The notes beneath the pieces are model-generated. The model was not told the DNA's origin. It worked only from the letters and a program-made list of their open reading frames with translations, and searched no databases. The position numbers were made by a program, and so were the translations under genes. Shown in pieces: positions 7,385 to 15,996 of a DNA stretch of 64,000 nucleotides. Origin of the DNA: Syntrophaceae bacterium (GTDB taxonomy: Bacteria; Desulfobacterota; Syntrophia; Syntrophales; PHBD01). Each line of letters starts with the position of its first letter. Position 1 is the stretch's first letter. The stretch is taken from assembly GCA_013177825.1 (NCBI GenBank), contig JABLXX010000001.1, forward strand, positions 144,936 to 208,935. The letters run 5' to 3'.

Positions 7385-10051
7385 ATGGCGGACGTTCAAA
7401 AAACAATTGAGATCCTGTTCGGCGGAAAAGACAATGTGTCGCCAGTAGTAGCGGACATCGGGAAGTCTTTTTCCACCCTCGATGCCTCCGTCGGGAAGGT
7501 CACGGATCCCCTGGCCAAGGTCGCCGATTCGGTTTTGAAGATCGACGCCGCCTTGGTCGCTATGGCTGTCGGGGGAATGGCGCTCGCCATAAAGGAATCA
7601 TCAACATTCAATAAGAGCTTCGCGCTGATCTCCACATCCATTACCGCAACGGGAGCAGACCTGGCGAAATACCGGGAAGACATTCTTACCTATTCGACAG
7701 GGTCCGTGAAGTCCCTGGAGGACATCAATTCCGCTCTCTACACGGCCGCCCAGGCTGGCGTGAAATGGACGGACTCCCTGGAATTCATCGGGAAGGCCGA
7801 GCAGCTGGCCGTGGCGAACAACGCGAACCTGAACACCACGGTCGATCTGTTGACGTCGACCATGAACGCCTATGGATTCACGCTGAAAGACGTGGGGCAC
7901 CTGAACGACGTCTTTTTCCAGTCCACCCTGATCGGAAAGCAGACCATCGACAGCCTCGGGCAGAGCATGGGCCTGGTCGTGGCCATCGCCGCAAACTCGG
8001 GCGTCTCGTTCGAGCAACTTTCGGCGGCGATCGCCACCATGACCGCCAAAGGCATGGAGACCTCCGAAGCCATCACCGCCGTCAAGGGCGTCATCACCAG
8101 CATCATCAGTCCGTCGCAGGAAGTCGCTGAAAAAGCAAAGGCCCTGGGCCTGAATTTCTCCCTGACAAGCCTTTCCGCCAAGGGCTTCAGCAACATGCTC
8201 CACGAGATCATGATGCGGACCGGGGGAAGCAAGGAGAAGATCGTCGGCCTGTTCGAAGAAGTCCGGGCCATGAACGGGGTGCTGCAGCTCACCGGCGACA
8301 GCATGAAGTTCTTTGACGATGCCCTCAAGCAGATAGAAGGATCGTCCGGGGCGGCGGAGAAGGCATACCGGAAGATGGTCGAGACCTTCGAAAATCAAGC
8401 CCAGAAGGTAAAGAACACGCTCAAGGCGGTCTTGACCGTCATTGGGTCGCAACTGGAAGAGGATGCCGGAAAGATAGCCGGGGCCTTTGGAAACCTACTG
8501 AAGGGGATCAAAATCGGTGTCGAATCAGGCGCATTCGACCCGCTGTTCGAATATCTGGATGACGTCGCAGCCTCCATATCCACTTGGTTGAATGCCGTTG
8601 CGGCCGCCTTCCCCGACGCCCTGAAGAGGATCAACTACTCCGGCCTGATCGCAGCCCTGAAGGATCTCGGCAAGGCCCTTGGCGGCATGTTCGGGGACCT
8701 GGACCTTACGAAGGCGAACGACCTGGCCGGCGCCCTTCAGGTGATTGTTGACATCATAATCGGCTTCATCAGGGTTACAACGGGCATGGTGGATGCATTC
8801 AAGCCCTTTGCCAGTCAGATCGCGGCATTCTTCAAGGAGATGGCATCCGGGGACGATGCGACCCAGAGGGCCGCTGGGAACATCCTCTTGTTCAGCAAGG
8901 CGATCAAGGAAGCCGGCCTTGGGGTCGTCGCGGCGATCCTGGCCATTGACGAATTGCGCGTGTCCATGGCGGCGCTGTTCGATATCGTGGCCGGGTCCGT
9001 CCAACTGCTCTGGGGCACGTTCATGTCCCTCGTTACCGGAGTTGAATCGGCTGTCCTGGCCGCCATGGCTTCCATCGCCACCATGTTTGATCGCCTGACG
9101 TTTGGGCTCATTCCGGGTCTCAAGTCAGGAATTGACGACATCAACCGCCGCCTCGAAGTGGTTCTGTCCGACTTCGCAAAGAATTCCGGAAACATGAGCG
9201 CCGGGGTGGCACGTCTTGCTTCCGGCATTGCAAAGCTGGGCGAAGAATCCTCCTCCACGTCCAGCAAAATCAAGGCCCTTGGTGCCGAACTCGGAAAGGT
9301 GCCCACAAGGGTGACGACGACCTATGAAATGCAGGTCGCCAAAAACAACGAAGACAAGATGAAGGAACTAAGGGCCATGATCGCGGCCCTCCCCACCGAA
9401 AAGCAGGTGACGATCAAAACGCTGGCCGACGGAGCAGCCATCGAAAAAGCCCACGGCATGCTGATTGAGAAGTTCCCCGACGGAAGCGCCCGGATCGTCA
9501 ACATCAAGACGGTTGCCGACCAGGACAGTCTCGACAAGGCGAAAAAGGCCATCGATGACGCGGCAAAAACCAAAGAGGTTGAACTCAAGGCAAAGCTGGA
9601 CGAAGCGAAGCTCAAAGAACAGTCGGCGATCATCCAGAGTGCAATCGAGTGGAAGGCCAAGGTCGATATTTCCCAGATCGAGGCGGCAACAACGACCATA
9701 AAGACTATGTTTGCCTCCATCGATAATACAATCACAAACTCGGGGACGCTTACCGGGACTATGATCTCGGCCTATGCAAGCGCCAGCAGCGGATCATCCC
9801 TCATTTATGAGCAGATCCAGAAGGAGTCTCAACGAAGAGACGAAGCGCTGAAAACACAGAAAAGCCTGATCGATGCGCAGGTTGACTTGCTCAAGGAGCA
9901 GGCGCGGATGATGAAAAAGGGCGAGTATGTGCCGATCAAAATATCCGCCGATGGAGTGGAGCCGCACATCACGGCATTCATGTTCGAGATCCTGAAGAAG
10001 ATCCAGGTCCAGGCCAACATGGAGGGCCAGAAATTCTTGCTGGGGCTGTAA
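7385..10051 (+). CDS. Phage tail tape measure protein, TP901-like
   Basis: An 888-residue protein from the ATG at 7385, which follows AAGGAGGT; a TTG 30 bp upstream is less well placed. The N-terminal 350 residues match the TP901 tape measure core (KSLEDINSALYTAAQAGV, GMETSEAITAVKGVITSI, LGLNFSLTSLSAKGF). A central region has hydrophobic membrane-like segments (about 430-580), and the C-terminal part is long and helical with many Lys-Ala-Glu stretches. Tape measure proteins set tail length and are ejected with DNA. The gene is intact, which contrasts with the missing head genes; a remnant of a second tape measure lies at 10840-11255. Confidence 0.88.
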   Translation: MADVQKTIEILFGGKDNVSPVVADIGKSFSTLDASVGKVTDPLAKVADSVLKIDAALVAMAVGGMALAIKESSTFNKSFALISTSITATGADLAKYREDILTYSTGSVKSLEDINSALYTAAQAGVKWTDSLEFIGKAEQLAVANNANLNTTVDLLTSTMNAYGFTLKDVGHLNDVFFQSTLIGKQTIDSLGQSMGLVVAIAANSGVSFEQLSAAIATMTAKGMETSEAITAVKGVITSIISPSQEVAEKAKALGLNFSLTSLSAKGFSNMLHEIMMRTGGSKEKIVGLFEEVRAMNGVLQLTGDSMKFFDDALKQIEGSSGAAEKAYRKMVETFENQAQKVKNTLKAVLTVIGSQLEEDAGKIAGAFGNLLKGIKIGVESGAFDPLFEYLDDVAASISTWLNAVAAAFPDALKRINYSGLIAALKDLGKALGGMFGDLDLTKANDLAGALQVIVDIIIGFIRVTTGMVDAFKPFASQIAAFFKEMASGDDATQRAAGNILLFSKAIKEAGLGVVAAILAIDELRVSMAALFDIVAGSVQLLWGTFMSLVTGVESAVLAAMASIATMFDRLTFGLIPGLKSGIDDINRRLEVVLSDFAKNSGNMSAGVARLASGIAKLGEESSSTSSKIKALGAELGKVPTRVTTTYEMQVAKNNEDKMKELRAMIAALPTEKQVTIKTLADGAAIEKAHGMLIEKFPDGSARIVNIKTVADQDSLDKAKKAIDDAAKTKEVELKAKLDEAKLKEQSAIIQSAIEWKAKVDISQIEAATTTIKTMFASIDNTITNSGTLTGTMISAYASASSGSSLIYEQIQKESQRRDEALKTQKSLIDAQVDLLKEQARMMKKGEYVPIKISADGVEPHITAFMFEILKKIQVQANMEGQKFLLGL

Positions 10052-10052
10052 T

Positions 10053-10373
10053 ATGATCGGACCCAGCGCAGGGACCTTTGATAGAGATCACGCCATGTCT
10101 TTGGCTAGTGAGGGAGAAGACGATGGGCTCCGATGGGCCGGGACCGCCAGTGCTTCCGACCTGGAGGAGGTCCGGAGCGGCCATCAATTCTATAACCAAT
10201 TCAGATACGGTATCCCGGATCTGCTCGGCAATTCCATTGTCGGCGCCTACTTCTCCGATATCATCAAGAAGAAGGAACACCTCCGGGACAATGATGCCTT
10301 CCTTGAATGGGTTGACGGTTGGCTTTCAGCCGTCGAGAAATTCATGGAGTCGATGGAAGAAGAGGGTGCGTAA
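10053..10373 (+). CDS. Hypothetical phage protein after the tape measure gene
   Basis: A 106-residue acidic protein starting one base after the tape measure stop. Its second half (DLLGNSIVGAYFSDIIKKKE, then WVDGWLSAVEKFMESM) is helical. An internal ATG at 10095 is an alternative start. No known domain is visible. The end overlaps the next gene, which begins with GTG at 10366, so the two are probably translated together. Confidence 0.55.
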   Translation: MIGPSAGTFDRDHAMSLASEGEDDGLRWAGTASASDLEEVRSGHQFYNQFRYGIPDLLGNSIVGAYFSDIIKKKEHLRDNDAFLEWVDGWLSAVEKFMESMEEEGA

Positions 10374-10635
10374 GGATCCGGATTCAAACCTACTGCAAAA
10401 TTTCCCCGGCCTTGAATCGGGCGAGCTCCGGTTATGGTTCCGTGTCTTCCTGGATGCCTTCGTTACCGTCCGAGACTGCGGCGGCGGGCAGGACGTGGCC
10501 TGGGCGTGGCTGATGGATCCCGGAAATCAATTTCTCGAAAGCTTGGCGGAGCATTTCGACTACACGCCGGAGGCCTTCAGGCAGAAGGTAAGACGAGCCC
10601 TTGAACGGACCTTCAGCGCCCGGGAGAAGGCCTAA
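10366..10635 (+). CDS. Hypothetical phage protein with GTG start
   Basis: An 89-residue protein whose GTG start at 10366 overlaps the end of the upstream gene by eight bases and is preceded by a purine-rich GAAGAAGAG. Features are a segment LRLWFRVFLDAFVTVRDCGG and a Trp-rich stretch VAWAWLMDPGN followed by HFDYTPEAFRQKVRRALE, which looks like a DNA-binding or helical-bundle C-terminus. The pattern resembles small tail-associated proteins, but I cannot name a family. Confidence 0.5.
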   Translation: MRKDPDSNLLQNFPGLESGELRLWFRVFLDAFVTVRDCGGGQDVAWAWLMDPGNQFLESLAEHFDYTPEAFRQKVRRALERTFSAREKA

Positions 10636-10839
10636 CAGGACCGCCTCCGGTCGGTAGTGGCGAGATCGGGACGGGCGAATGCCCGTGAATGTCTCCCCGA
10701 GAAAGTCCCTCATCGGTAATCACCCCGCTCATTTGTACCCGATCCCTCCAGGTTTTCCTCCTCCGCTGCGCTGAAGCATAACAGAAAGACAACCGGCTGG
10801 ACTGCCTAAGGTTTGCTCCGGGTTGCTGGGGCGAGCTCA

Positions 10840-11255
10840 TGGAAAACCTATGCCCGGGCCGTGGAGAAGGCGGAATAGGCCCTGAAGGATACTACAGACA
10901 AGAAGGAAGGCCGTTTCGCAAACCTGAAACAGGCAATCCGGCCAATTTGTCAAACTGAACGAAATGCCTGAGCGGACGGCTTCGGAGATCGAGGCGGAAC
11001 TGCTCGAGCAGATCGAACGCCATGACCGGGAAGGCCGGCTTCTCGGTCATGAGTGACAGCACGATCCTGGAAATCCTCCGGGCGACCGCCCATCAGAACA
11101 TCACACAACCCATGTCATCGGGAGCCGGGCTCATAGGTGAGGTGGCACCGGAGGTCATACTTCCCCTGAAACGAATGCCAGTGCGCGGCCCGGATCCGTC
11201 ACGTGGCCGGAACCCAATGGGGATCACGACGGTACCTGAATATGGATCTGCTTAG
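10840..11255 (+). pseudogene. Remnants of a second phage tail tape measure gene
   Basis: Frame fragments on the plus strand read RAVEKAE, a stop, then ALKDTTDKKEGRFANLKQAI, then MPERTASEIEAELLEQIERH, each ending in stops or frameshifts. A fragment at 11022-11255 then contains GLIGEVAPEVILPLKRM, the signature found near the C-terminus of lambda-type tape measure proteins (G-E-x-G-P-E-x-I-L-P-L). Together they look like a decayed tape measure C-terminus. The intact gene at 7385-10051 lacks this signature. Confidence 0.5.
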
Positions 11256-11542
11256 AGAACAGGACCCGGATCAAGCCATTGACCTTGTGGAGGCAATCTA
11301 GAACCCGGAGGGCACTGCCACAATAAAAGCGAAAGATTCTTGACACTACCCTACGATCCCGAAAAGCAGCGTGTAGCATGGCAGACGGCTGTCGAGACCG
11401 CCCCCGAGGGCAAGATCACGGCAGCGCACAGGCCGCAATAACCAGCCCGAAGTCGGTTGTAATTCCCGGAAGAATACCTAATAAAATAAAGGGTTCGCAC
11501 AAAGTGACGTAGGTTAAACCATGCCGGAAAAGGCGACTTTTC
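11256..11542. other. Degraded phage DNA with a ParB-like peptide fragment
   Basis: No open gene is supported here. At 11379-11429 the plus strand encodes WQTAVETAPEGKITAAH with the preceding codons PEKQRVA and a stop soon after. The same peptide pattern recurs at 12344-12381 and 14011-14055 (see the corresponding finding). I recall this motif from ParB-like proteins of phages, but cannot confirm it here. Confidence 0.4.
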
Positions 11543-12253
11543 TTACTGACAATATCCGCTTATCAAATTGAGTCGAAGACATATTTCTTTCAGGTAAGGA
11601 CAGAAGGCCGTCAAGGTCAACATCAGAGCCCACAGGACCAGAAGGAAAAGAGCCATGTTTCTTTCGAAGGATTTCATCCCTCCGCCAACTTGCGCGAGTT
11701 GATGGTCGCGGTTCGCTTTCTTCCCTTCCATATCTTTGTCGGGGTATCTCTCGTTCGACCATGCGAAATGCGCAAAATCTCGGTTTCCATCCCTTCCGAT
11801 TGCTATTCCAGCTAATATTGAACCCTCTTCTCGAAGTGGGCCAAAGACGTGTGCCTCAAGGGTAAAATATCTGAGCGGCACGCCCAATGTGGAGAGTTTG
11901 TGTTCCAGATTCCGTAATGTTCGCCGGCAGTACTCCAGGTAATGATTTTGTTTATCATGCAGGGTTATCCAGCCGGCCGAAGAGATCATGCCTAATCCCG
12001 CTATGCTTGTTAGTATAAGTACCTTATCAAAAGATTCCCCCTCCACATTAATGAAGACTTCCAGAGCGGCAGCAAACAACGCTGCTTGGATTGCCAGCAT
12101 CAAGAGTTGAACCCGTTTGAAGTAGTTTTCGTTTTGCACCTTCCAAATATCGAGATGAACTCGATACACTTCAAGGATGTAGCTTCTCTCACGCTCCAAA
12201 GGAATTCTTGATCCATTGGAACCGCTTGTTTCTGGGGCTGTCATGCTGCTCAT
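11543..12253 (-). CDS. Membrane protein, possibly of the RipA-like octameric family
   Basis: A 236-residue protein on the strand opposite to the phage genes. Two hydrophobic segments lie at about 48-68 (LLMLAIQAALFAAALEVF) and 78-96, and a third at about 198-218 (MALFLLVLWALMLTLTAF). The N-terminal helix YILEVYRVHLDIWKVQNENY leads into the first membrane segment. This topology, short cytoplasmic arm, hairpin of two helices, long soluble domain, last helix, resembles RipA-family proteins found as phage or genomic-island cargo; the family name is a weak memory-based call. Opposite orientation and placement between phage remnants mark it as cargo. Confidence 0.6.
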   Translation of the reverse strand: MSSMTAPETSGSNGSRIPLERERSYILEVYRVHLDIWKVQNENYFKRVQLLMLAIQAALFAAALEVFINVEGESFDKVLILTSIAGLGMISSAGWITLHDKQNHYLEYCRRTLRNLEHKLSTLGVPLRYFTLEAHVFGPLREEGSILAGIAIGRDGNRDFAHFAWSNERYPDKDMEGKKANRDHQLAQVGGGMKSFERNMALFLLVLWALMLTLTAFCPYLKEICLRLNLISGYCQ

Positions 12254-12389
12254 GCCTCTCGAATTAAAGTACTTTTATTTCGAACAATTACTAAGTACTT
12301 GAAGCCCATCTTGTCCATGCAGTGGCAGAATTTTCAAGAACCGTGGCAGAAGGCCATCGAGACCACCCCGGAAGGCAATAAGATATCAT

Positions 12390-12800
12390 CTATCTTGCCT
12401 TGCAGGCATCCAGGGCTTTCATGGTGATGATGCGGCGGGGATTGTTTTCATCGAACATCGAATGGACGCGGGCCTCGGCAATGGTCTTGCCGTTCTTCTC
12501 GCTGAATTCAATGATAAGCGACACGGGGCCGATGGTGCTCCCGCCTGTAACCTCTCCTGTCACATGGACCTGATAGGAATAGACGAAGACGTGCCAGTAA
12601 AAACCAAGTTCATCGGCTTCCTTCTGCCAGTAGCGCCCGATGCATCGAGTGGCTTCTGTCACGTCCCCCTTCATGACAGCAGTTGCGAAAGGCTTCTCCT
12701 GGCTTACGGTTTTGACGGTGACGAGCCCAACGCTACAACCAGAGAGGATGAGGAGCACGGCGATGGTGAACACAAGATGTTTAATAGGCTTTGCGTTCAT
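12390..12800 (-). CDS. Small lipoprotein of unknown function
   Basis: A 136-residue protein with a classic lipoprotein signal: a basic start, a hydrophobic core (HLVFTIAVLLIL) and the lipobox LSGC with Cys22. The mature part is beta-rich with a Cys around residue 53 and a Cys near the end. GAAGGTGTC before the ATG fits a ribosome site. It is the second of four minus-strand cargo genes in the decayed phage; a surface or periplasmic role in the host cell (for example superinfection or envelope modification) is possible but not shown. Confidence 0.65.
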   Translation of the reverse strand: MNAKPIKHLVFTIAVLLILSGCSVGLVTVKTVSQEKPFATAVMKGDVTEATRCIGRYWQKEADELGFYWHVFVYSYQVHVTGEVTGGSTIGPVSLIIEFSEKNGKTIAEARVHSMFDENNPRRIITMKALDACKAR

Positions 12801-12862
12801 GACACCTTCTATTTTCTAGGACAGGTCATCGAACACATATATGAGATGAGCAGCACGTGCAC

Positions 12863-13105
12863 CTAAACGATGCGCGTGACGGGGATTTTTTCTATCCCCT
12901 CGAGTATCTCATATCGGTTTTCGTCGATTTTATTTACTCTGCTTCCCTGCGCTGTGATCAACTTAAGCATGCCTGGGATTTCTTGGGGTTCCGCCCCAAA
13001 CTCTTCGGAGATATGAAAATCCTGCATAATAATAATGGAATAGACCTTTCCCGATGCGTCAACCGCCTTAAACCTTCCAACCTGACGTGTTACTTTCTTG
13101 TTCAT
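12863..13105 (-). CDS. Small hypothetical cargo protein, 80 residues
   Basis: The ATG at 13105 (protein MNKKVTRQVGRFKAVDASGK) is preceded by AAGGAG at the right distance, so it is preferred over an in-frame ATG 72 bp further upstream. The protein has beta-strand periodicity (VYSIIIMQDFHI, RYEILEGIEKIPVTRI) and no signal peptide. No family is recognised. Confidence 0.55.
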   Translation of the reverse strand: MNKKVTRQVGRFKAVDASGKVYSIIIMQDFHISEEFGAEPQEIPGMLKLITAQGSRVNKIDENRYEILEGIEKIPVTRIV

Positions 13106-13431
13106 TTTATCCCACTCCTTCAACAGCACGGTGATCTTCTGGCGGGCTGTCGCCTCTTGAATCGGCGCAATCACCAACAGGGCCGGATCCGGCGGTCCTG
13201 CTGGCTACGTAACCTGCGGCAACGGCCGGTACATATCCGAGGGAGCCCTGGCCGTACCCACTTCATGGTGCCGTTACTGTCGTGATGGTGATTGAAAATG
13301 AAGCTGGACATGCCGCCGGATCCGCTCATAGTACCTTAATGCTGCTTCACAAGAGGGAATGCTTTCACATCGCAGGTCCGGGCTGCAGAAAGAATTTCTA
13401 AAGAAGACGCTACGCCGCTCTTTTTCCGCTG
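13106..13431. other. No supported gene; degraded sequence
   Basis: The minus-strand frame upstream of the 80-residue gene stays open for 24 codons and includes IQEATARQKITVLLKEWDK, which may be the remnant of another gene. Otherwise I see no open frame with a ribosome site, no repeat and no terminator in this stretch. Confidence 0.4.
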
Positions 13432-13800
13432 TCAAGAAGTGCTTTCCGCCTTGCCGGACGGTACATCCGGAGTCATGTCCTGGTGGAATTCCACAGCGAT
13501 TATCTTTCCTGTCTCATCCTGAATCAGTTTCGCCTGAATAGAAAGATCGGACTGAAACCCTACTGATTTTAGATATTCGCGTTCAGCGAACCGATGAAGT
13601 TGTTGGACGGTTTTAGCCAAGACGACGATTTTCTTTGATCCATACTGATATTCAACTTTGACGAGATCTCTTGTTTTGATGTCACGGATGGATTGGGCTC
13701 TGATTTCTGCACCCGAAGGAATGCCCTGCAGCTTTAGAAAATTCCGCTCAACGGCCCGATGAAGGTCCCGAAGCTTGCCGACCGAGAGAACGTGGTTCAT
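13432..13800 (-). CDS. Hypothetical protein made of two tandem repeats
   Basis: A 122-residue protein built from an internal duplication. LRDLHRAVERNFLKLQGIPS (about 9-28) aligns with VQQLHRFAEREYLKSVGFQS (about 64-84). EIRAQSIRDI then aligns with SIQAKLIQDE, and LVKVEYQYG with IIAVEFHQD. Each half is a helix followed by a beta hairpin. No family is known to me. A 7-bp inverted repeat lies about 70 bp upstream of its start (13871-13888) and may be its operator. Confidence 0.6.
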   Translation of the reverse strand: MNHVLSVGKLRDLHRAVERNFLKLQGIPSGAEIRAQSIRDIKTRDLVKVEYQYGSKKIVVLAKTVQQLHRFAEREYLKSVGFQSDLSIQAKLIQDETGKIIAVEFHQDMTPDVPSGKAESTS

Positions 13801-13870
13801 TTCGTCGCTCCGATGAATGGTTGTAATAATTACGGCAACAACGAATGATCATTAATTTATGACTGCGTAT

Positions 13871-13888
13871 TATGTCATATGTGACATA
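13871..13888. promoter_or_regulatory. Inverted repeat, candidate operator
   Basis: TATGTCA and TGACATA are perfect 7-bp inverted repeats separated by TATG. The site is upstream of the minus-strand repeat-protein gene (start 13800) in an AT-rich stretch, the usual place for a dimeric repressor site. Confidence 0.4.
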
Positions 13889-14345
13889 TCACGCAAAAGC
13901 CATCTTTGAACAGCGAAAAACTGATGGGAATGCGCGGTGGCTGAGTTCAAGAACAGGCAAGCTTCGCCCCCTTACTGCCTTAAAACAACCCCAAGAAACG
14001 GGGCTAAGCATGGAAACAATGCGTAGAGACCACCCCGAAAGAAACGGTAGCAGCTGCGCTACAGGGGTGCTGTGAGGAGATCAGGACCCCGGGCGAAGGT
14101 GTTGACCCGTCCGGGCGGGACAAAACGTCCTAGAGGCGAATTTCATCTTGACACAGGGGCCGGATTCGGTAATCTGAAGGCGCTCACATCTTAACCGGGA
14201 GGCCTGCACCGTTATGCAGCCGTTTTTGTTTGTGGCAGAGACTACAATCTGGTCATTGGACTCGGGTAGCAGTAATGCCCCGGCCCCCGTTAAGAGGGTG
14301 AGCGGTCCAATGGCCTTTTTGCGTCTATGGAGGGAGGGGCGAACA

Positions 14346-14801
14346 GTGACCAGAGACGAAAAAAAGCTCAGGGGGGATCTCGAAAAGATCAATGGGGAAA
14401 TCGAGGAAAAAGGGCTTTCCATAGATACCAGCCAGCGGCGGTTCAAGCTTAAAAGTAGGTTAGAAGCGGAAATTAATTATAAAAAGAACAAAGAAGAGCT
14501 TCGTTCGAAAATCGATGAAATGCTCGCTGAAACGGATCGAAGGATAAGCAGGGACTCAATTTATTTCATGTGCAGAATGCTCCAAGTTGGATATGGCTCA
14601 TTCCTCGAAAAACGTGCAGAATACGCAAGGGCTCCAATCACCCACGTAGAAACAAATGAAACTCCCACAGAAAAAGGACTTATGACCATTCGTGGCGGAA
14701 AATATGTGCCAAAGCCCTCAAAGGCTAAAGTGGGGATCCTGTCAGACGAATTTCTCGCCTGGAAAAAGGAGCATGAGGAATCCCCCGCGCCAAACGATTG
14801 A
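14346..14801 (+). CDS. Hypothetical coiled-coil protein
   Basis: The GTG at 14346 (VTRDEKKLRGDLEKINGEIE) follows GGAGGGAGG and is preferred to an ATG at 14214 that has no ribosome site. The product is 151 residues: a charged coiled coil over about the first 70 residues, then a soluble C-terminal part containing KGLMTIRGGKYVPKPSKAK. No family is recognised. It is on the same strand as the next small gene and is part of the 3' end of the element. Confidence 0.55.
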   Translation: MTRDEKKLRGDLEKINGEIEEKGLSIDTSQRRFKLKSRLEAEINYKKNKEELRSKIDEMLAETDRRISRDSIYFMCRMLQVGYGSFLEKRAEYARAPITHVETNETPTEKGLMTIRGGKYVPKPSKAKVGILSDEFLAWKKEHEESPAPND

Positions 14802-14836
14802 AAAAGCACAGGAATTTGCATCTATGGAGGTGAATC

Positions 14837-15199
14837 ATGTCGTTGTCATTTCTTTGCTCAAGGGAACATCTAAAAAAGTTTCTTACGGGTTGCATCGACT
14901 GTGAGGAAAAAAGGATCAAGACTTATGAAGATTTCCTCAAAAGGCGGTGGCGTGGGGAGCCCAGCGCGGAAGCAGTAAAGATAGAGAAAGAATCGAAAGA
15001 AAGAACCAGGAACGCAATAAAATTTTCCAGGGAGCTTATCAAGAAATGGCGGAATGACTATCAGCAATGTTGTGGACATGAATACGGGAAAGAAAAGGTG
15101 AACAAGCAAACGGAGCGAAGGAAGTTTATAGTGATCCAGGGCGGCCTTCGGTCTTCGGAAGGGCACGTTACATCCCCCGCGCCCAACGGGTCACAATGA
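14837..15199 (+). CDS. Hypothetical cysteine-containing basic protein
   Basis: A 120-residue basic protein with GGAGGTGA before the ATG. Four or five Cys residues (Cys7, Cys19, Cys22 and a CC pair near residue 79) could bind a metal, but they do not form a recognisable zinc-finger pattern. The rest is Lys/Arg/Glu-rich helix. It starts 35 bp after the preceding gene and ends 50 bp before a strong terminator, so it is the last gene of this transcript. Confidence 0.55.
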   Translation: MSLSFLCSREHLKKFLTGCIDCEEKRIKTYEDFLKRRWRGEPSAEAVKIEKESKERTRNAIKFSRELIKKWRNDYQQCCGHEYGKEKVNKQTERRKFIVIQGGLRSSEGHVTSPAPNGSQ

Positions 15200-15249
15200 A
15201 CTTGCACAATAGGGGGCCGTCCCGATCTTCGAAGGTGACCAAGGCGAGA

Positions 15250-15278
15250 GGCGGGAGCGATCCCGCCTTTTTCTTTTT
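15250..15278 (+). terminator. Rho-independent terminator
   Basis: The 7-bp perfect stem GGCGGGA / TCCCGCC with a GCGA loop is followed by TTTTTCTTTTT. It ends the transcript of the two genes upstream and lies just inside the proposed right end of the integrated element. Confidence 0.85.
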
Positions 15279-15318
15279 GCCGGCTCATGGCAAAAATGGG
15301 GGGAGGGTAGGGCGATAT

Positions 15319-15337
15319 GGGGTACATTTGGGGGTAT
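15319..15337 (+). repeat. Right-end copy of the GGGGTACAT / GGGGGTAT repeat
   Basis: GGGGTACAT (15319-15327) then TT and GGGGGTAT (15330-15337) repeat, in the same orientation, the pair at 241-258. The only difference in layout is two extra T residues. One copy near each end of a 15-kb element is the pattern of integrase arm sites, so the right end probably lies just after this. The rest of 15200-15598 contains no supported gene, only two overlapping short frames without ribosome sites. Confidence 0.5.
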
Positions 15338-15598
15338 CAGTGATTTCTGCCATTGTGATTAGATAACGATACCGGATAGATACGGTCTAAATGCGATGGA
15401 CGCCCCGGACAAAAGTTTTCATGTTCACGATGGGTCTCGCCGCTCATCATCTTCTCATGATCCGGTCGCCGGAAATGCTGGTTTTGAATGGACCCCGAAG
15501 CCGGTCGGACACGCTCGATCTGGACACCGTTTCTTGTACCAGATTAACGGGCTTTTCCCGGATCATCCGATCGTAGAGAACAGGGGAATCAAATTTCC

Positions 15599-15958
15599 AT
15601 GACGGCATATGGGCTCATAGGACTCGGCATTGTTCTGTATATCGTCACAATCATCCTGCTGTTCAAGGATTCCCGTCGCGGTTACGGCACGACGATGGGA
15701 GGAGACATGCTTGCGGGCGGCCTGTGGGCGTTTGGTTCGATCTTTCTGGCTCCGGGAATCTGCCTCGCAGGCGGTCTGTCCCTGCCGTGGGTTTTGCCTC
15801 TTGCCGTAGTCCTGTACCTGGCGGGTCTGCCGTGCCGGGCGGCGGTTTCCAGGCTGGGAATGAAATACGGGAAGCCGGCGCCCGGTCCGCAGCCTTCCGG
15901 CTTCGCGGAGTATGTCCGGCGGACCGAATCGATGCGGGATGGAGAACGGAAACAATAA
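15599..15958 (+). CDS. Small membrane protein
   Basis: A 119-residue protein with three hydrophobic segments (about 4-22, 40-60 and 62-80) and a hydrophilic tail ending in basic residues. The loop between the first two contains KDSRRGYGTTMGGDM. No family is recognised. It is followed after 38 bp by the exported amidohydrolase on the same strand, so co-transcription is likely. It is probably the first chromosomal gene after the integrated element. Confidence 0.6.
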   Translation: MTAYGLIGLGIVLYIVTIILLFKDSRRGYGTTMGGDMLAGGLWAFGSIFLAPGICLAGGLSLPWVLPLAVVLYLAGLPCRAAVSRLGMKYGKPAPGPQPSGFAEYVRRTESMRDGERKQ

Positions 15959-15996
15959 GCATCCTGTCTGAAACGGGTATAATGAGGAGAGGGCTG

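Noticed and set aside
15396..15602. A 68-codon frame overlapping the start of the small membrane protein gene by 4 bp
   Set aside because: No ribosome site and no recognisable protein pattern; an overlapping alternative frame covers the same bases equally well.
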